NCBI GenBank assembly: GCA_965248905.1
Contig: CBDFKS010000003.1
Coordinates: 124,001 to 188,000 of the forward strand
Reading direction: 5' to 3'
DNA from: CBDFKS01 sp965248905
Lineage (GTDB): Bacteria > Chloroflexota > Dehalococcoidia > Lucifugimonadales > JAGWBF01
Length of the DNA stretch: 64,000 nucleotides
A program made the position numbers and the translations under genes. The notes under the pieces were generated by a model. It did no database searches. It was not told where the DNA came from and saw nothing but the letters and a program-made list of their open reading frames with translations. Shown here piece by piece: positions 40,162 through 51,477 of the stretch. Each line of letters begins with the position of its first letter. Position 1 is the stretch's first letter.

Positions 40162-42492
40162 ATGAGAGTTTTCCCTGTAGCAATTAAGGCGCTAAAGCTT
40201 TGGCAGGTGGGCGTGCTGTTGGGTGTATTTTTAGGGGCAGCAGGTATTACCTACGGCGGCTACGCTATCGTCAGCAGCTCCAGCGAAGCAGGTCTAAACG
40301 AGAACCAGCAGCTTATACCTGTACAGTATGGAAACCTTCTCAACCAGGTGTCCACCAACGGCAGTATCGTCTTCCCCAACAAGGAAACCCTAACCTTTGA
40401 TAGCCAGGGGACAGTTGAGGAGGTGTTCGTTGAAGAGGGTCAGCAGGTGGAAGAAGGACAGGAGTTGGCCAAACTCGACCAGACCACCATCGTATCCCTA
40501 GAGAAGAAAGTGGCCGAGGCAAGGATCACCCTACGAGATGCAGAGGATGCTTTGACGAAGGCACAAGACCCGCATACCGAACTGGATATTGCGGAAGCTG
40601 AAGCCAAACTAGCCAGCACTCAGTTATCGTTGAAAGACGCCCAGGATGCCCTGGACAAGCTGCTTACACCTACAGCCCAAGACATCGCCAAGGCGGAAGC
40701 GGCGGTTGCTAGCTCCACACTGGCACTGCAGAACGCCCAAGAAACCCTGGATGAGCTAAACCCGACAGCACAAGACATAGCTCAGGCTGAAGCAGCGGTT
40801 ACCAGCGCCAAAGTTGTAGTCAGCAATGCCCAAGAAGCTCTGGACACGGTAAAGAATGGCCCCACCAGAGATGAGATAGCTAAAGCCCAGTCTCAGATAG
40901 ACTCGGCCAGTACGACACTGGCAAACGCTCGAAGAGACCTTTCCCTGGTAAATAAAGACTGGAATGCAAAGCTGGAGCCGGCGCATGACAACCTTAACAC
41001 GACCCAAGAGGAATACCAGGACGTTTTCAGAAAATGGCTGGGCATCGACCCTGGAGAAGTACAGGTGGACCTGGACCCTGACATGCTTCTAGGCTTCTGG
41101 GAAATCGCTCTGGAATCTCTCTTTGACCCCAGCGCGAGACTTAACGACCCCAACCTCAGCTCTTTAACGATCAGCACCATCCTCGATGACCCTAATACCC
41201 CTTGGAACGAGTTCGTCGTGTACTCCTGGATGAATCTGACACCGGGCAATGTGGTTGCCACCTGTGACGACTTGGTAGTCTCTTTCGGAACCCAGTGCGT
41301 CAAGAAAGAGCTCGACGATGCATGGGCAGTGTTAGAGGAAGTGATTGATAACCTGGACACCTTGGAGACCCAATCCGACAAAGCTATCGCGAGCACTGTG
41401 GCTGCAGTCACCCGTGCCGAGGACGACCTGGCAGACGCCGAAGAAGGCATGGCCGACCTCTTAGTCGATCCAGACCCGCTGCAGGTAGAGGACAAGGAAA
41501 AGCAGCTGGCTCTCGCGGTGGCAATCCTCCAGCAAACCGAAGACGACCTAGCAATGTTGAAAGCTGGGCCTGATGATATAGAAATGGAGTCGATCCGGAT
41601 GGAGATCGCTTTAGCCCAGGCAGACCTAGATGAAGCGGAGAGCGACCTCTCTGTGTTACAGAATCCCGACCCTGTGGATGTGGAGTCCCATCGGAAGCAG
41701 GTCGCCCTTGCATTGGCGAACGTTAACGAGGCTGAGGAGGAGCTAGCTGAGCTACGGACTAGCGTGGACTCCCTTGAAATTGCACTGAGAAAGGCGGATA
41801 TTGCCTCGACTCTACTTGCCCTGGATACCGCCATCGAGGGGCTGGAAAGCGCAACCCTCAGGGCTCCTATGGCCGGCGTTGTCTCGCTGGTGAATGTAGA
41901 AGCGGGGCAAGAGGTGGAGCCCAGGACTACTATCATCGAGATTGTGGACCCCAGAATTGTCGAGGTAGACGGCATCGTGGACGAAATCGACGTGCTATTC
42001 ATACGGGAGGGCGCCGCAGCCGAGGTAACCATGGATGCCCTACCGGACCAGGTGCTTGAGGGCACAGTCTCGAGCATTGCGTCGGCTTCTCAGAACCAGC
42101 AAGGAGTTGTGAGCTATCCCATTCGTATCCAGGTGCAGATGCCCGAGGGTGTAGAGCTTGTGGAAGGGTTGAGCGCGACGGCAAGCATCGTCCTTCGAGA
42201 AGACTCGAACGTGCTGCTGATTCCCAGCCAGGCCATATTCGGTACCTTCGACCAGCCTTTAGTACTGGCGATGAATGGGGGGACCCTCGAGGAGCGATCC
42301 GTAGCCCTGGGCAATAGCGACGACTTCTGGACTGTGGTGGTTGACGGACTACAGGAGGGCGACCAAGTGGCCATGGAGACCACCCAGACCAGTGAAGACC
42401 CATTCGCCCAGATCCGGCAGCAATTCCAGGCGGGCCGGGGTGGCGGCGGTGGGTTTGGAGCTGGTGGAGCCGGTGGGAATTTCAGAAGGTAA
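40162..42492 (+). CDS. HlyD/MacA-like membrane fusion protein with an unusually long coiled-coil hairpin
   Basis: 776 residues, about twice a typical MacA. One TM segment (~14-36) anchors the protein outside the membrane. A lipoyl half (DSQGTVEEVFVEEGQQVEEGQELAKLD) is followed by a long helical region with three or four related repeats (PTAQDIAKAEAAVASS type), a non-helical insert at ~290-380, and the returning helix. The second lipoyl half is GLESATLRAPMAGVVSLVNVEAGQEVEP, then beta-barrel and membrane-proximal domains and a Gly-rich tail. With the following ATPase and permease it forms a MacAB-like exporter. A strong GAGGAGGGG ribosome-binding site precedes the ATG. Confidence 0.85.
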   Translation: MRVFPVAIKALKLWQVGVLLGVFLGAAGITYGGYAIVSSSSEAGLNENQQLIPVQYGNLLNQVSTNGSIVFPNKETLTFDSQGTVEEVFVEEGQQVEEGQELAKLDQTTIVSLEKKVAEARITLRDAEDALTKAQDPHTELDIAEAEAKLASTQLSLKDAQDALDKLLTPTAQDIAKAEAAVASSTLALQNAQETLDELNPTAQDIAQAEAAVTSAKVVVSNAQEALDTVKNGPTRDEIAKAQSQIDSASTTLANARRDLSLVNKDWNAKLEPAHDNLNTTQEEYQDVFRKWLGIDPGEVQVDLDPDMLLGFWEIALESLFDPSARLNDPNLSSLTISTILDDPNTPWNEFVVYSWMNLTPGNVVATCDDLVVSFGTQCVKKELDDAWAVLEEVIDNLDTLETQSDKAIASTVAAVTRAEDDLADAEEGMADLLVDPDPLQVEDKEKQLALAVAILQQTEDDLAMLKAGPDDIEMESIRMEIALAQADLDEAESDLSVLQNPDPVDVESHRKQVALALANVNEAEEELAELRTSVDSLEIALRKADIASTLLALDTAIEGLESATLRAPMAGVVSLVNVEAGQEVEPRTTIIEIVDPRIVEVDGIVDEIDVLFIREGAAAEVTMDALPDQVLEGTVSSIASASQNQQGVVSYPIRIQVQMPEGVELVEGLSATASIVLREDSNVLLIPSQAIFGTFDQPLVLAMNGGTLEERSVALGNSDDFWTVVVDGLQEGDQVAMETTQTSEDPFAQIRQQFQAGRGGGGGFGAGGAGGNFRR

Positions 42493-42520
42493 GGAAAGTA
42501 CAGGAAGTGGGTGACGGCTC

Positions 42521-43240
42521 GTGATAGAGCTGGAGAGTGTAACCAAGGTTTATCGAATGGGCAATCTAGAGGTCGGCGCCCTACAGGGGGTGAGCCTCTC
42601 TGTCCGGCAGGGTGAGATGATAGCCCTCATGGGCCCTTCTGGCTCTGGTAAGTCCACGTTGATGAATATTATCGGCTGCCTCGACGTTCCTACCTCCGGC
42701 AGGTACTTTCTGGAAGGTGAAGAGGTGGGGCTGCTAAGCGATGACCGGCTTGCGGGTGTCCGTAACCGCAAGATCGGTTTCATCTTTCAGACCTACAACC
42801 TCCTGCCCAGGGCGACGGCTCTGGCCAATGTGGAGCTGCCCTTGCTCTACGGGAACGGGCGCAATGGACGCAAACGCTCCCTGGAAGCGCTAGAAAGGGT
42901 TGGGTTGGCTGATCGTGTCCACCACCGCCCGGTCGAGCTGTCCGGTGGCCAGCAGCAGAGAGTGGGGATAGCAAGGGCCCTGGCAAAAAATCCCTCAATT
43001 ATCCTGGCAGACGAACCTACGGGCAACCTGGACAGCCAATCCAGCGAGGAGATCATGGCCATCCTACAACAATTGAACCGGGATGAAGGAATCACTGTAC
43101 TGATAGTAACCCACGAGTCCGATATCGCGGCTCACACTCGGCGTGTCATATCAATGCTGGACGGACGAGTTGTAAATGATGAACCGGTCTCGGAACCTCG
43201 CCAAGCTGCCCAGACACACGTAAGCGAGGACCAATCATGA
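42521..43240 (+). CDS. MacB/LolD-type ABC transporter ATPase
   Basis: 239 residues. Walker A GPSGSGKST, Q-loop FQTYNLLP, ABC signature LSGGQQQR, Walker B IILADEPTGNLD and the H-loop VTHES are intact. This is the LolD/MacB class of ATPase that drives mechanotransmission permeases. Start at GTG 42521, 28 nt after the adaptor gene. The stop overlaps the permease ATG (ATGA). ATP hydrolysis is expected to power export of an unidentified substrate. Confidence 0.95.
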   Translation: MIELESVTKVYRMGNLEVGALQGVSLSVRQGEMIALMGPSGSGKSTLMNIIGCLDVPTSGRYFLEGEEVGLLSDDRLAGVRNRKIGFIFQTYNLLPRATALANVELPLLYGNGRNGRKRSLEALERVGLADRVHHRPVELSGGQQQRVGIARALAKNPSIILADEPTGNLDSQSSEEIMAILQQLNRDEGITVLIVTHESDIAAHTRRVISMLDGRVVNDEPVSEPRQAAQTHVSEDQS

Positions 43241-44478
43241 GTCCTTTAACCGTATTTCGGACAGCTTTATCCTCTCTGGGCGCGAGCAAACTAAGGACCG
43301 GGCTTGCCCTTCTGGGCATCGTTATTGGAGTGGCGGCGGTCATCTCCACCATGTCAGTGGGGCGAGGCGCCCAGGAGGCGGTAACGTCAAGAATTCAGTC
43401 TTTGGGCACCAACCTGCTGTTCGTGCGACCCGGAGATGCGAACCTGGGAGGGTTTTTCGGAGGACAGGGCAGCGCGACTACCCTGACTTTGGACGATGCA
43501 TATGCTCTACTGGATCCGATATTCGCACCGACTGTGGTGAACGTGGCTCCCGAGCTGAGCACCAGCGGCCAGGTGGTCGCAGGGAGGGAAAACACCTTTG
43601 CTCAGATACTGGGGACCACACCAGAGTACCTGTCCGTCCGGAACAACACCATGGCCTCCGGACAGTTCATTTCACCTGTACACGTTGAGAACCGCTCAGA
43701 GGTGGCTGTCCTTGGATCACAGCTATCTGAAACCCTGTTCGGTCTTCGTGATCCCGTAGGGCAAACTGTGCGAATCAACGGACGCCAGTTCACCATTATA
43801 GGTGTGCTGGAACCCAAAGGCGGGGGAGGGCAAAGCGTCGATGATCAGGTCCTGGTTCCGATCACCACGGCCTACTACCGCTTGGCGGCCCAGCGCACCC
43901 CTCAGGGAGAAGTCAGTGTTCAGTCCATCAACGTGCAAGTACGGAGTGTGGACGAGATGGATAGAGCGACCCTAGAGGTCGCCACGGTGTTGCGATTACG
44001 CCATCGAATAACCGGTGAGGACGATTTCACCGTCAGCAGCCAGCAAGACACCATCGAGACTTTGGAAGAGACCCAGGACACCTTTGTGGTGTTCCTTGCG
44101 GCCATCGCCGGTATCTCGCTGTTGGTGGGTGGCATCGGAATCATGAACATCATGATGGTCTCCGTGACAGAGCGCACTCGTGAGATCGGTATACGCAAGG
44201 CGATGGGAGCCAAGCGTCGCGACATACAGTTCCAATTCGTATCCGAGGCTACACTATTGAGTCTCGGAGGCGGAGGAGTGGGCCTTCTCTTCGGCTGGCT
44301 GGCCTCTAACTTGTTGGACGGGCGTAACCTGGGAGGCCAGACCTTCCAGACAGCTTTTAGCGGCGACATCGCCGTTCTGGCGTTGGCAGTGTCCGTGGCT
44401 ATTGGGCTCTTCTTCGGCATCTATCCGGCGGTGCGGGCTGCGAGGCTGCATCCCATCGAGGCCTTGAGGTACGAGTAA
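43237..44478 (+). CDS. MacB-like ABC transporter permease (MacB_PCD plus FtsX domains)
   Basis: 413 residues: a TM near residue 20-45 (LRTGLALLGIVIGVAAVISTM), a large outside MacB_PCD domain, then three TM helices of the FtsX fold (AAIAGISLLVGGIGIMNIMMVSVTERTREIGIRKAMGA, LLSLGGGGVGLLFGWL, and the last ~375-405). The ERTREIG-x-RKA-x-G motif is the classic FtsX/LolC coupling loop. It begins within the ATPase stop codon, so translation is coupled. Together with the adaptor and ATPase it forms a tripartite-like export system; no TolC was seen, as expected for a monoderm. Confidence 0.93.
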   Translation: MSPLTVFRTALSSLGASKLRTGLALLGIVIGVAAVISTMSVGRGAQEAVTSRIQSLGTNLLFVRPGDANLGGFFGGQGSATTLTLDDAYALLDPIFAPTVVNVAPELSTSGQVVAGRENTFAQILGTTPEYLSVRNNTMASGQFISPVHVENRSEVAVLGSQLSETLFGLRDPVGQTVRINGRQFTIIGVLEPKGGGGQSVDDQVLVPITTAYYRLAAQRTPQGEVSVQSINVQVRSVDEMDRATLEVATVLRLRHRITGEDDFTVSSQQDTIETLEETQDTFVVFLAAIAGISLLVGGIGIMNIMMVSVTERTREIGIRKAMGAKRRDIQFQFVSEATLLSLGGGGVGLLFGWLASNLLDGRNLGGQTFQTAFSGDIAVLALAVSVAIGLFFGIYPAVRAARLHPIEALRYE

Positions 44479-44505
44479 CAGTAAGAATACCAAAGGGAGA
44501 ACTGA

Positions 44506-45540
44506 ATGGATAAAAACCCGTTTATGTGGTTGGTGGTAGCTGTTCTGGTAGCAGGCGTTGCCCTTGGAGCATCTGTCGCTGGGATTGTGGCTCGAACTAA
44601 TAATGACGACCAGACGACCCAGGCCAGCCAGCTAGCCCAGTCAAGGTCCGGGAGCGGCCCAGTGTCTGCAAATCGATCTGATCAGCAATCGCCTAGTGGG
44701 GGTCGCCAGCAAATTCAGTCTGGGGATGGAATTCGAGAAGACTCCGCCCAATCCGAACGGCCGGTCCAAAATGGGCGAAGTCAGGAGGTTCCAAATGCTC
44801 AGGCCGCTGGCGCTATCACTGGGATAACGGGTACGATTCAAGACATAGAGGGCAACACGATAACAGTCGGCACACCACAGGGGCCGATACGGGCGACTGC
44901 AGGGGTCGGCACCACGATTCAGATGTTCTCCCAAGTAGCTCTAGTAGAACTGAAGCCAAACACCCGCGTGACGGTAATCGGCCAGCGTGAGGCGGATGGC
45001 AAGGTGGTGGCTAGATCTATTTCGATTCTCCCACAGGACAGCGAGGGTTTATTCAGCAGGAGCTTCGGCGACAGGTTTGGCCAGGGAGCGGGTGGTCAGG
45101 GCCGCCCTAACCAGGACCAACTTGACCAGATCAGGCAACGATTTCAGTCCGGCGAGGCCAACCCTGAGGAGCTTGCCCAACTCCGCCAGCGATTCCAGGG
45201 TCAGGGCGATACACGTACAGGCCCGGGTGGATTTGGCGATGGAGCTGGTTTGACCGGAACGATCGAGAGTGTGGATGGCAACGAAGTCACAGTCAACACA
45301 CCCCAAGGCCCATTGCCGGTATCTGTTGTAGATAGTACCACCATCCAGATGCTCACTCAGAGCACGCTTGAGGAGCTGGAGACCGGACTTCAGGTGACCG
45401 TTGTGGGAGAGCAACGAGACGATGGGACCATCACTGCCAGTGCGATTATAGTCTCCCCTCAAGGCTTAGACGGCTTCGGTAGAGGTGCCGGCTTCTCTCA
45501 GGGGGATGGGGCCGGCCGACGACCAAACCCAGGCCCTTGA
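44506..45540 (+). CDS. Membrane-anchored protein with two DUF5666 domains
   Basis: 344 residues. An N-terminal TM (~7-29) is followed by a low-complexity Gln/Ser/Gly-rich linker, a first DUF5666 domain (GITGTIQDIEGNTITVGTPQGPI to RSISILPQ), a Gln/Gly/Arg-rich linker, and a second one (GLTGTIESVDGNEVTVNTPQGPL to IVSPQGLDG). DUF5666 is a small beta domain of unknown function, often extracytoplasmic. The gene follows the permease by 27 nt in the same direction, so it is likely part of the exporter operon. A role as an accessory to export is inference. The 45541-45678 gap before nuoN holds no gene. Confidence 0.75.
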   Translation: MDKNPFMWLVVAVLVAGVALGASVAGIVARTNNDDQTTQASQLAQSRSGSGPVSANRSDQQSPSGGRQQIQSGDGIREDSAQSERPVQNGRSQEVPNAQAAGAITGITGTIQDIEGNTITVGTPQGPIRATAGVGTTIQMFSQVALVELKPNTRVTVIGQREADGKVVARSISILPQDSEGLFSRSFGDRFGQGAGGQGRPNQDQLDQIRQRFQSGEANPEELAQLRQRFQGQGDTRTGPGGFGDGAGLTGTIESVDGNEVTVNTPQGPLPVSVVDSTTIQMLTQSTLEELETGLQVTVVGEQRDDGTITASAIIVSPQGLDGFGRGAGFSQGDGAGRRPNPGP

Positions 45541-45678
45541 TGGAAACCAACGATTGGCCTTTTGTGACTCACCCAATGTCACTCAGAGGCCACCACATTG
45601 AAAATAGGCAGGTCCATCGAATCTATAGAGATTGGGACTCAGTGAGGGAGGGATGAAAACCGACGCCGCGACCTACCC

Positions 45679-47199
45679 TCAAGGCAGAATAGCGGCGGTG
45701 GCGGCGTCTATGACCTCTACGATGGGGAAAGGGTACACACCGACTAATATTATCCCCGCCAACATGACGACCAGCACTCCCAGGATCAACGGAGTGGGCG
45801 ATGATCGCCCATTCGGGGCGCCTCCTCCAACCGAAGGAGGAATCGGTTCCAGTTCCGGACCGTGGGATTGGGGCTGAGGCTCCGCGTCCGGGGCTGACTG
45901 AATATACATGTATCTCACGACTACCAGATAGTAGTACAGGGACACCAGGCTGTTGACGATGGCTATCGCCGCCAGCCAGAGCAGTCCTTCGTCGGCAACC
46001 GCGGCGAACAAGTAGAACTTGGTGGTGAACCCGGCGAAAAAGGGCATACCTGCCAGAGAGAACATCCCAATGGCTATGGTCGCCGCGATAAAAGGATGTT
46101 TATCGGCAAGACCCGCAAAGTCCGCAATCTCCTCCTTGCCCGTTATGTTAAAGAAGGCGATAACCCCGACGAAGACGGCCATGTTGGTGAAGGCATAGCC
46201 TACGAGATGCAGCATCACGGCGTTCGACGCAAGTGGTGATAAGGCGGCTATTCCCGCCAGAAGGAATCCCACCTGGCCGATGCTTGAATAGGCCAGCAAT
46301 CTCTTGATGTTATGCTGCGCGATGGCCACCAGGTTGCCCACGGTCATGGTCACGGCCGCCAGCACAGCCACGATTATCTGCCAGTCATCTATGGATGGCA
46401 TGAACGCCTCGGCGAAGAGCCTCAGCACCAAAGCAAAAGCCGCCGCCTTGGAGCCCACGGCCAGATAGGCCGTAACGGGCAGTGGAGCACCCTCGTATAC
46501 GTCCGGCGCCCACATGTGGAAGGGCACCGCCGCCATCTTGAACCCCAGCCCCACCAGTATCAGGGCCAGTCCCACCCACAGCGCCGGGCTTACGTCCCCG
46601 GCGTTGGCCAGGGCCACACTTATGTCAGCGAAGTGTGTCACGCCTATCGTGCTGTAGAGCATGCTCACGCCGAAGAGCAATATGGCAGACGAGAAAGCTC
46701 CGATCAGAATGTATTTGATTCCCGCCTCGTTGGACTTGGGATTGTCCCTGGCGTAAGAGGCCATGATGTAGAAGCTGAAGCTCATCAGCTCGAGGGCTAT
46801 GTAAGCGGTGAGCAGCTCCTGGGAAGCGGCCATAATGTTCATGGCCAGCACAGAGAAGAGGACTATGCCGTAGTACTCCCCAGGATGGCTCAGGTGCTTA
46901 TCCACGTAGTCCACCGAGCTGAGAATGATGACAGCGCCGAGGATGAAGAAGAAGGACTTGAAGAAGAGCGCATAGGCGTCTACCTTGACCAGGCCGCCGT
47001 ACATCGCCTGGTCTTCACCCCACAGCAGGACCAGCGCCAGCGCCAAGAGCCCGCCCAGACCCACAACGCTGACCCAGGCTAGCAGCTTCTTCTTGTTGGC
47101 CGGTAGCACCAAGTCGATGGCAAACACCAAAATGGCCAGAGTGGCCAGCAGGAACTCCGGCAGCAGCAGGTGCAGGTCGGTTGTTAGCGTGTCGGGCAT
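45679..47199 (-). CDS. nuoN: NADH-quinone oxidoreductase subunit N
   Basis: 506 residues with about 14 hydrophobic helices of the antiporter-like ND2/NuoN fold. The family's conserved region appears as ELMSFSFYIMASYARDNPKSNEAGIKYILIGAFSSAILLFG (E and K of the proton path). The HNIKRLLAYSSIGQVGFLLAG segment is the second conserved loop. It is the last gene of the nuo operon and its ATG at 47199 abuts the nuoM stop. The protein ends in a Pro-rich stretch before a final TM. A proton-pumping role in the membrane arm is well known for the family. Confidence 0.95.
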   Translation of the reverse strand: MPDTLTTDLHLLLPEFLLATLAILVFAIDLVLPANKKKLLAWVSVVGLGGLLALALVLLWGEDQAMYGGLVKVDAYALFFKSFFFILGAVIILSSVDYVDKHLSHPGEYYGIVLFSVLAMNIMAASQELLTAYIALELMSFSFYIMASYARDNPKSNEAGIKYILIGAFSSAILLFGVSMLYSTIGVTHFADISVALANAGDVSPALWVGLALILVGLGFKMAAVPFHMWAPDVYEGAPLPVTAYLAVGSKAAAFALVLRLFAEAFMPSIDDWQIIVAVLAAVTMTVGNLVAIAQHNIKRLLAYSSIGQVGFLLAGIAALSPLASNAVMLHLVGYAFTNMAVFVGVIAFFNITGKEEIADFAGLADKHPFIAATIAIGMFSLAGMPFFAGFTTKFYLFAAVADEGLLWLAAIAIVNSLVSLYYYLVVVRYMYIQSAPDAEPQPQSHGPELEPIPPSVGGGAPNGRSSPTPLILGVLVVMLAGIILVGVYPFPIVEVIDAATAAILP

Positions 47200-47200
47200 A

Positions 47201-48697
47201 TTATTGGCTCACACCTGGAAGCGCGCTCACTCCAACGTTGATGACATCCATCAAAGGCGAAGGCCAGACCCCTACAAACAGCAGCACGAATGCCAGGATG
47301 CCCGCGGCTCCCATCTCCATTCGGCTTGCATCTGCGAGATGGGTCCACTGGGGACTAATGGGCCCGAAGAACACCTTGGACAATAGCCGGAGGATGTACA
47401 CGGCTGTGATGGCCGCTCCTATCACCGCCAGCACGCCGAGGGGTAGATAGGTTTTAAAAGTCCCAACGAAAACCAGAAACTCCGCCACGAAGCCGCTAAG
47501 ACCTGGCAACCCCAGCGAGGCCAGCCCGGCGATGGCGAAAAGGGCCGCCGTAAACCCCATACGTTTAGACAGGCCTTCCAGAACGCGGATATCCCTGATG
47601 TGGGTCCGATCGTAGATCACCCCCACCATAGCGAAGAAAAGGGCCGTCATTATGCCGTGGGAGAACATCTGGAGCACCGCACCTCCCACACCAATGGGAT
47701 GCAATGTGGCGATGCCCATAAGTACGTACCCCATATGGCTAACGCTAGAGTAGCCCACGACGTACTTTAAATCCTGCTGGGCCATGGCGGATACGGCGCC
47801 ATATAGCACATTCACCGTTCCCAAAGCTATAAGCACCGGCATCCAGTTCTCCGCTCCCTCAGGCAGGAGCACCATTCCCACGCGGATGATACCGTAGGCC
47901 CCCAGCTTCATCAGCACCCCTGCGTGGAGCATGCTCACCGCAGTGGGAGCCGCCACGTGGCCGTCTGGGGACCAGGTATGGAATGGCCACATGCCGGCCA
48001 ATACTCCGAAGCCTACCATGAAGAAGGGGAAGAACAGGTTCTGGAAATGCTTAAAGCTGTCGTTAAACTCTACGCTCTGCAGCTCCTCCATCGAGAAGGT
48101 GGGACTACCGGCGTTGCTGGCTGCCCAGTACACCGCAAGAATAGATACCCACACCAGCACGCTGCCTGCCACCAGGTACAGCATCAGCTTCATGGCCCCG
48201 TACTCTTTAGTGCGGAGGAACGTGCCGAAGTCGGAACTGCTTCCCCATACTCCTATAAGCAGGTACATAGGTAGCACCGCCAACTCATAGAAGAAGAAAA
48301 GGAAGAACAGGTCGCGGGTCACGAAGACACCATAGACGCCAGACACCAGCAACAGAAGTAGCACAAAGAAGTCCCTGGGCCTGTGCTGGATGTTCCAGGA
48401 GACCAGCACACCCGCAAACAGGACTATGCCCGTCAGGAGCACCATGGGCGCTGAAATACCGTCCAGACCCAGGCTCAGAGAGATGTTGAGGGGTGCCTCC
48501 AGCCAGATAAATGACTCGGTAAACTGGTATCCCCCCTCCTTGTGGTCGTACATGGCGAAGACGACGACACTGAGGACAAGAGTGGCAGCCGCCACGAAAA
48601 TGGCGAATAGCTTTATCTCCCGGCCCCGCCCAGGAGGGAAGAAGGCCAGGATTATAGCACCCACGAAGGGAAACAGAATTGTTAGAAAAAGGGCCAT
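47201..48697 (-). CDS. nuoM: NADH-quinone oxidoreductase subunit M
   Basis: 498 residues, ~14 TM, ND4-like. LYFLFFFYELAVLPMYLLIGVWGS (conserved Glu of TM5), MKLMLYLVAGS, HTWSPDGHVAAPTAVSMLHAGVLMKLGAYGIIRV (Lys in TM8) and QQDLKYVVGYSSVSHMGYVLMG are all present, so the proton channel residues appear complete. It lies between nuoL and nuoN on the minus strand; a hairpin repeat separates it from nuoL. Confidence 0.96.
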   Translation of the reverse strand: MALFLTILFPFVGAIILAFFPPGRGREIKLFAIFVAAATLVLSVVVFAMYDHKEGGYQFTESFIWLEAPLNISLSLGLDGISAPMVLLTGIVLFAGVLVSWNIQHRPRDFFVLLLLLVSGVYGVFVTRDLFFLFFFYELAVLPMYLLIGVWGSSSDFGTFLRTKEYGAMKLMLYLVAGSVLVWVSILAVYWAASNAGSPTFSMEELQSVEFNDSFKHFQNLFFPFFMVGFGVLAGMWPFHTWSPDGHVAAPTAVSMLHAGVLMKLGAYGIIRVGMVLLPEGAENWMPVLIALGTVNVLYGAVSAMAQQDLKYVVGYSSVSHMGYVLMGIATLHPIGVGGAVLQMFSHGIMTALFFAMVGVIYDRTHIRDIRVLEGLSKRMGFTAALFAIAGLASLGLPGLSGFVAEFLVFVGTFKTYLPLGVLAVIGAAITAVYILRLLSKVFFGPISPQWTHLADASRMEMGAAGILAFVLLFVGVWPSPLMDVINVGVSALPGVSQ

Positions 48698-48719
48698 TGC
48701 CTATCTAACCTTCATCCGG

Positions 48720-48837
48720 CCACCGAGACACCGAGGCACGGAGGCAATGGAATTCCGACCCTCCATCAACTACCTTTTCATGCATATTTATGCCAAATCC
48801 CTATCGCTATATCTCCGTGACTCTTTGTCTCTGTGGG
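48720..48837. repeat. Hairpin repeat between nuoM and nuoL
   Basis: Arm ccaccgagacaccgaggcac plus ggag (48720-48743) is inverted-complementary, with mismatches, to ctccgtgactctttgtctct plus gtggg (48813-48837). It belongs to the same family as 25836-25910. It fills most of the 154-bp nuoM-nuoL gap. Confidence 0.65.
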
Positions 48838-48851
48838 AAATCTCATTCACC

Positions 48852-50735
<1,884 letters not shown>

Positions 50736-50854
50736 GCCTGTCCTGCGCCCACCAATATCCCGCGCTGTTGCCTGATCGTCTTTCCCTGGAGACTCTTACC
50801 CTCTGAAGGGCTTTCATTAGTCACTGCTAGGAAAATGTCATTTTTACGAAAATC

Positions 50855-50929
50855 CCTTCCCCCTTGACGGGGGAAGGTTAGGATGGGGGTGATGCCCTCC
50901 ACCTCAGTCCTCCCCCACAAGGGGGGAGG
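50855..50929. repeat. BIME-like pair of palindromic repeats
   Basis: First unit ccttcccccttgacggggga plus agg with the tail ttaggatgggggtg, then an opposed unit ccacctcagtcctcccccac plus aaggggggagg. It lies in the 436-bp nuoK-nuoL gap (50736-51171), which holds no gene. Confidence 0.75.
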
Positions 50930-50935
50930 AGCCCA

Positions 50936-51137
50936 GATTTTCACCACCCGTGATGCTTGGCGCAAATATGATAGATTGCTTCGCTTCGTCGCTGTCGCTC
51001 CTTGCAATGGCCAATTCGTCCGCTTTGGTGCATTTGCAAGAGCATCGACGATTCTGAGCGATAGCGAAGAGTCTTTCATTCTTGAGATGAGATGCTTCGC
51101 AGAGTTTATCCTGAGGTACGAAGGGCTCAGTATGACA
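50936..51137. repeat. Mosaic of further interspersed repeats
   Basis: Contains gattgcttcgcttcgtcgct and the segment at 51094-51137 (gcttcgcagagtttatcctg... gaagggctcagtatgaca) that is related to 20245-20288. These are short, non-coding and of unknown origin. Open frames here are not credible genes. Confidence 0.55.
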
Positions 51138-51171
51138 TAGTGGTCATTTGTATTTCGTCCATGGATTAAGT

Positions 51172-51477
51172 TCACCATTTCATCAGGTCCACTTCGTCCA
51201 CGTTTACCGAGGAGCGCCGGCGGAACAGCCGGAGAATTATAGCCAAAGCAAGACCCACCTCCGCAGCCGCTACGGTTATTACGAATATGGCGATTATCTG
51301 CCCTGTGAAGGCTGTATGGTCGAGGTGAGCCGCCGCAGCTATCAGGTTTATGTTAACCGCGTTCAACATCAGCTCGATGGACATCAATATGAGCACGGCA
51401 CTTCGCCTGGCCAACACCCCGTAAAGCCCTATGCAAAACAGGGCCGCGCTCAGGACCTGAAAAGCCTCCAAGGGCAT
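51172..51477 (-). CDS. nuoK: NADH-quinone oxidoreductase subunit K
   Basis: 101 residues from ATG 51477, three TM helices. LMSIELMLNAVNINLIAA carries the conserved Glu of TM2 and the following EVGLALAI segment the second Glu. A longer frame to 51567 is open, but its first 30 residues overlap nuoJ and are not NuoK-like. The start lies in the nuoJ stop (TAATG). Confidence 0.95.
   Translation of the reverse strand: MPLEAFQVLSAALFCIGLYGVLARRSAVLILMSIELMLNAVNINLIAAAAHLDHTAFTGQIIAIFVITVAAAEVGLALAIILRLFRRRSSVNVDEVDLMKW

Noticed and set aside
40893..42077. 394-codon Ser-rich minus-strand frame over the adaptor gene
   Set aside because: Antisense to the HlyD-like protein, with low-complexity composition and no domain.
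46312..47082. His/Gln-rich plus-strand frame over nuoN
   Set aside because: Antisense to a clear NuoN gene; composition typical of a shadow frame.
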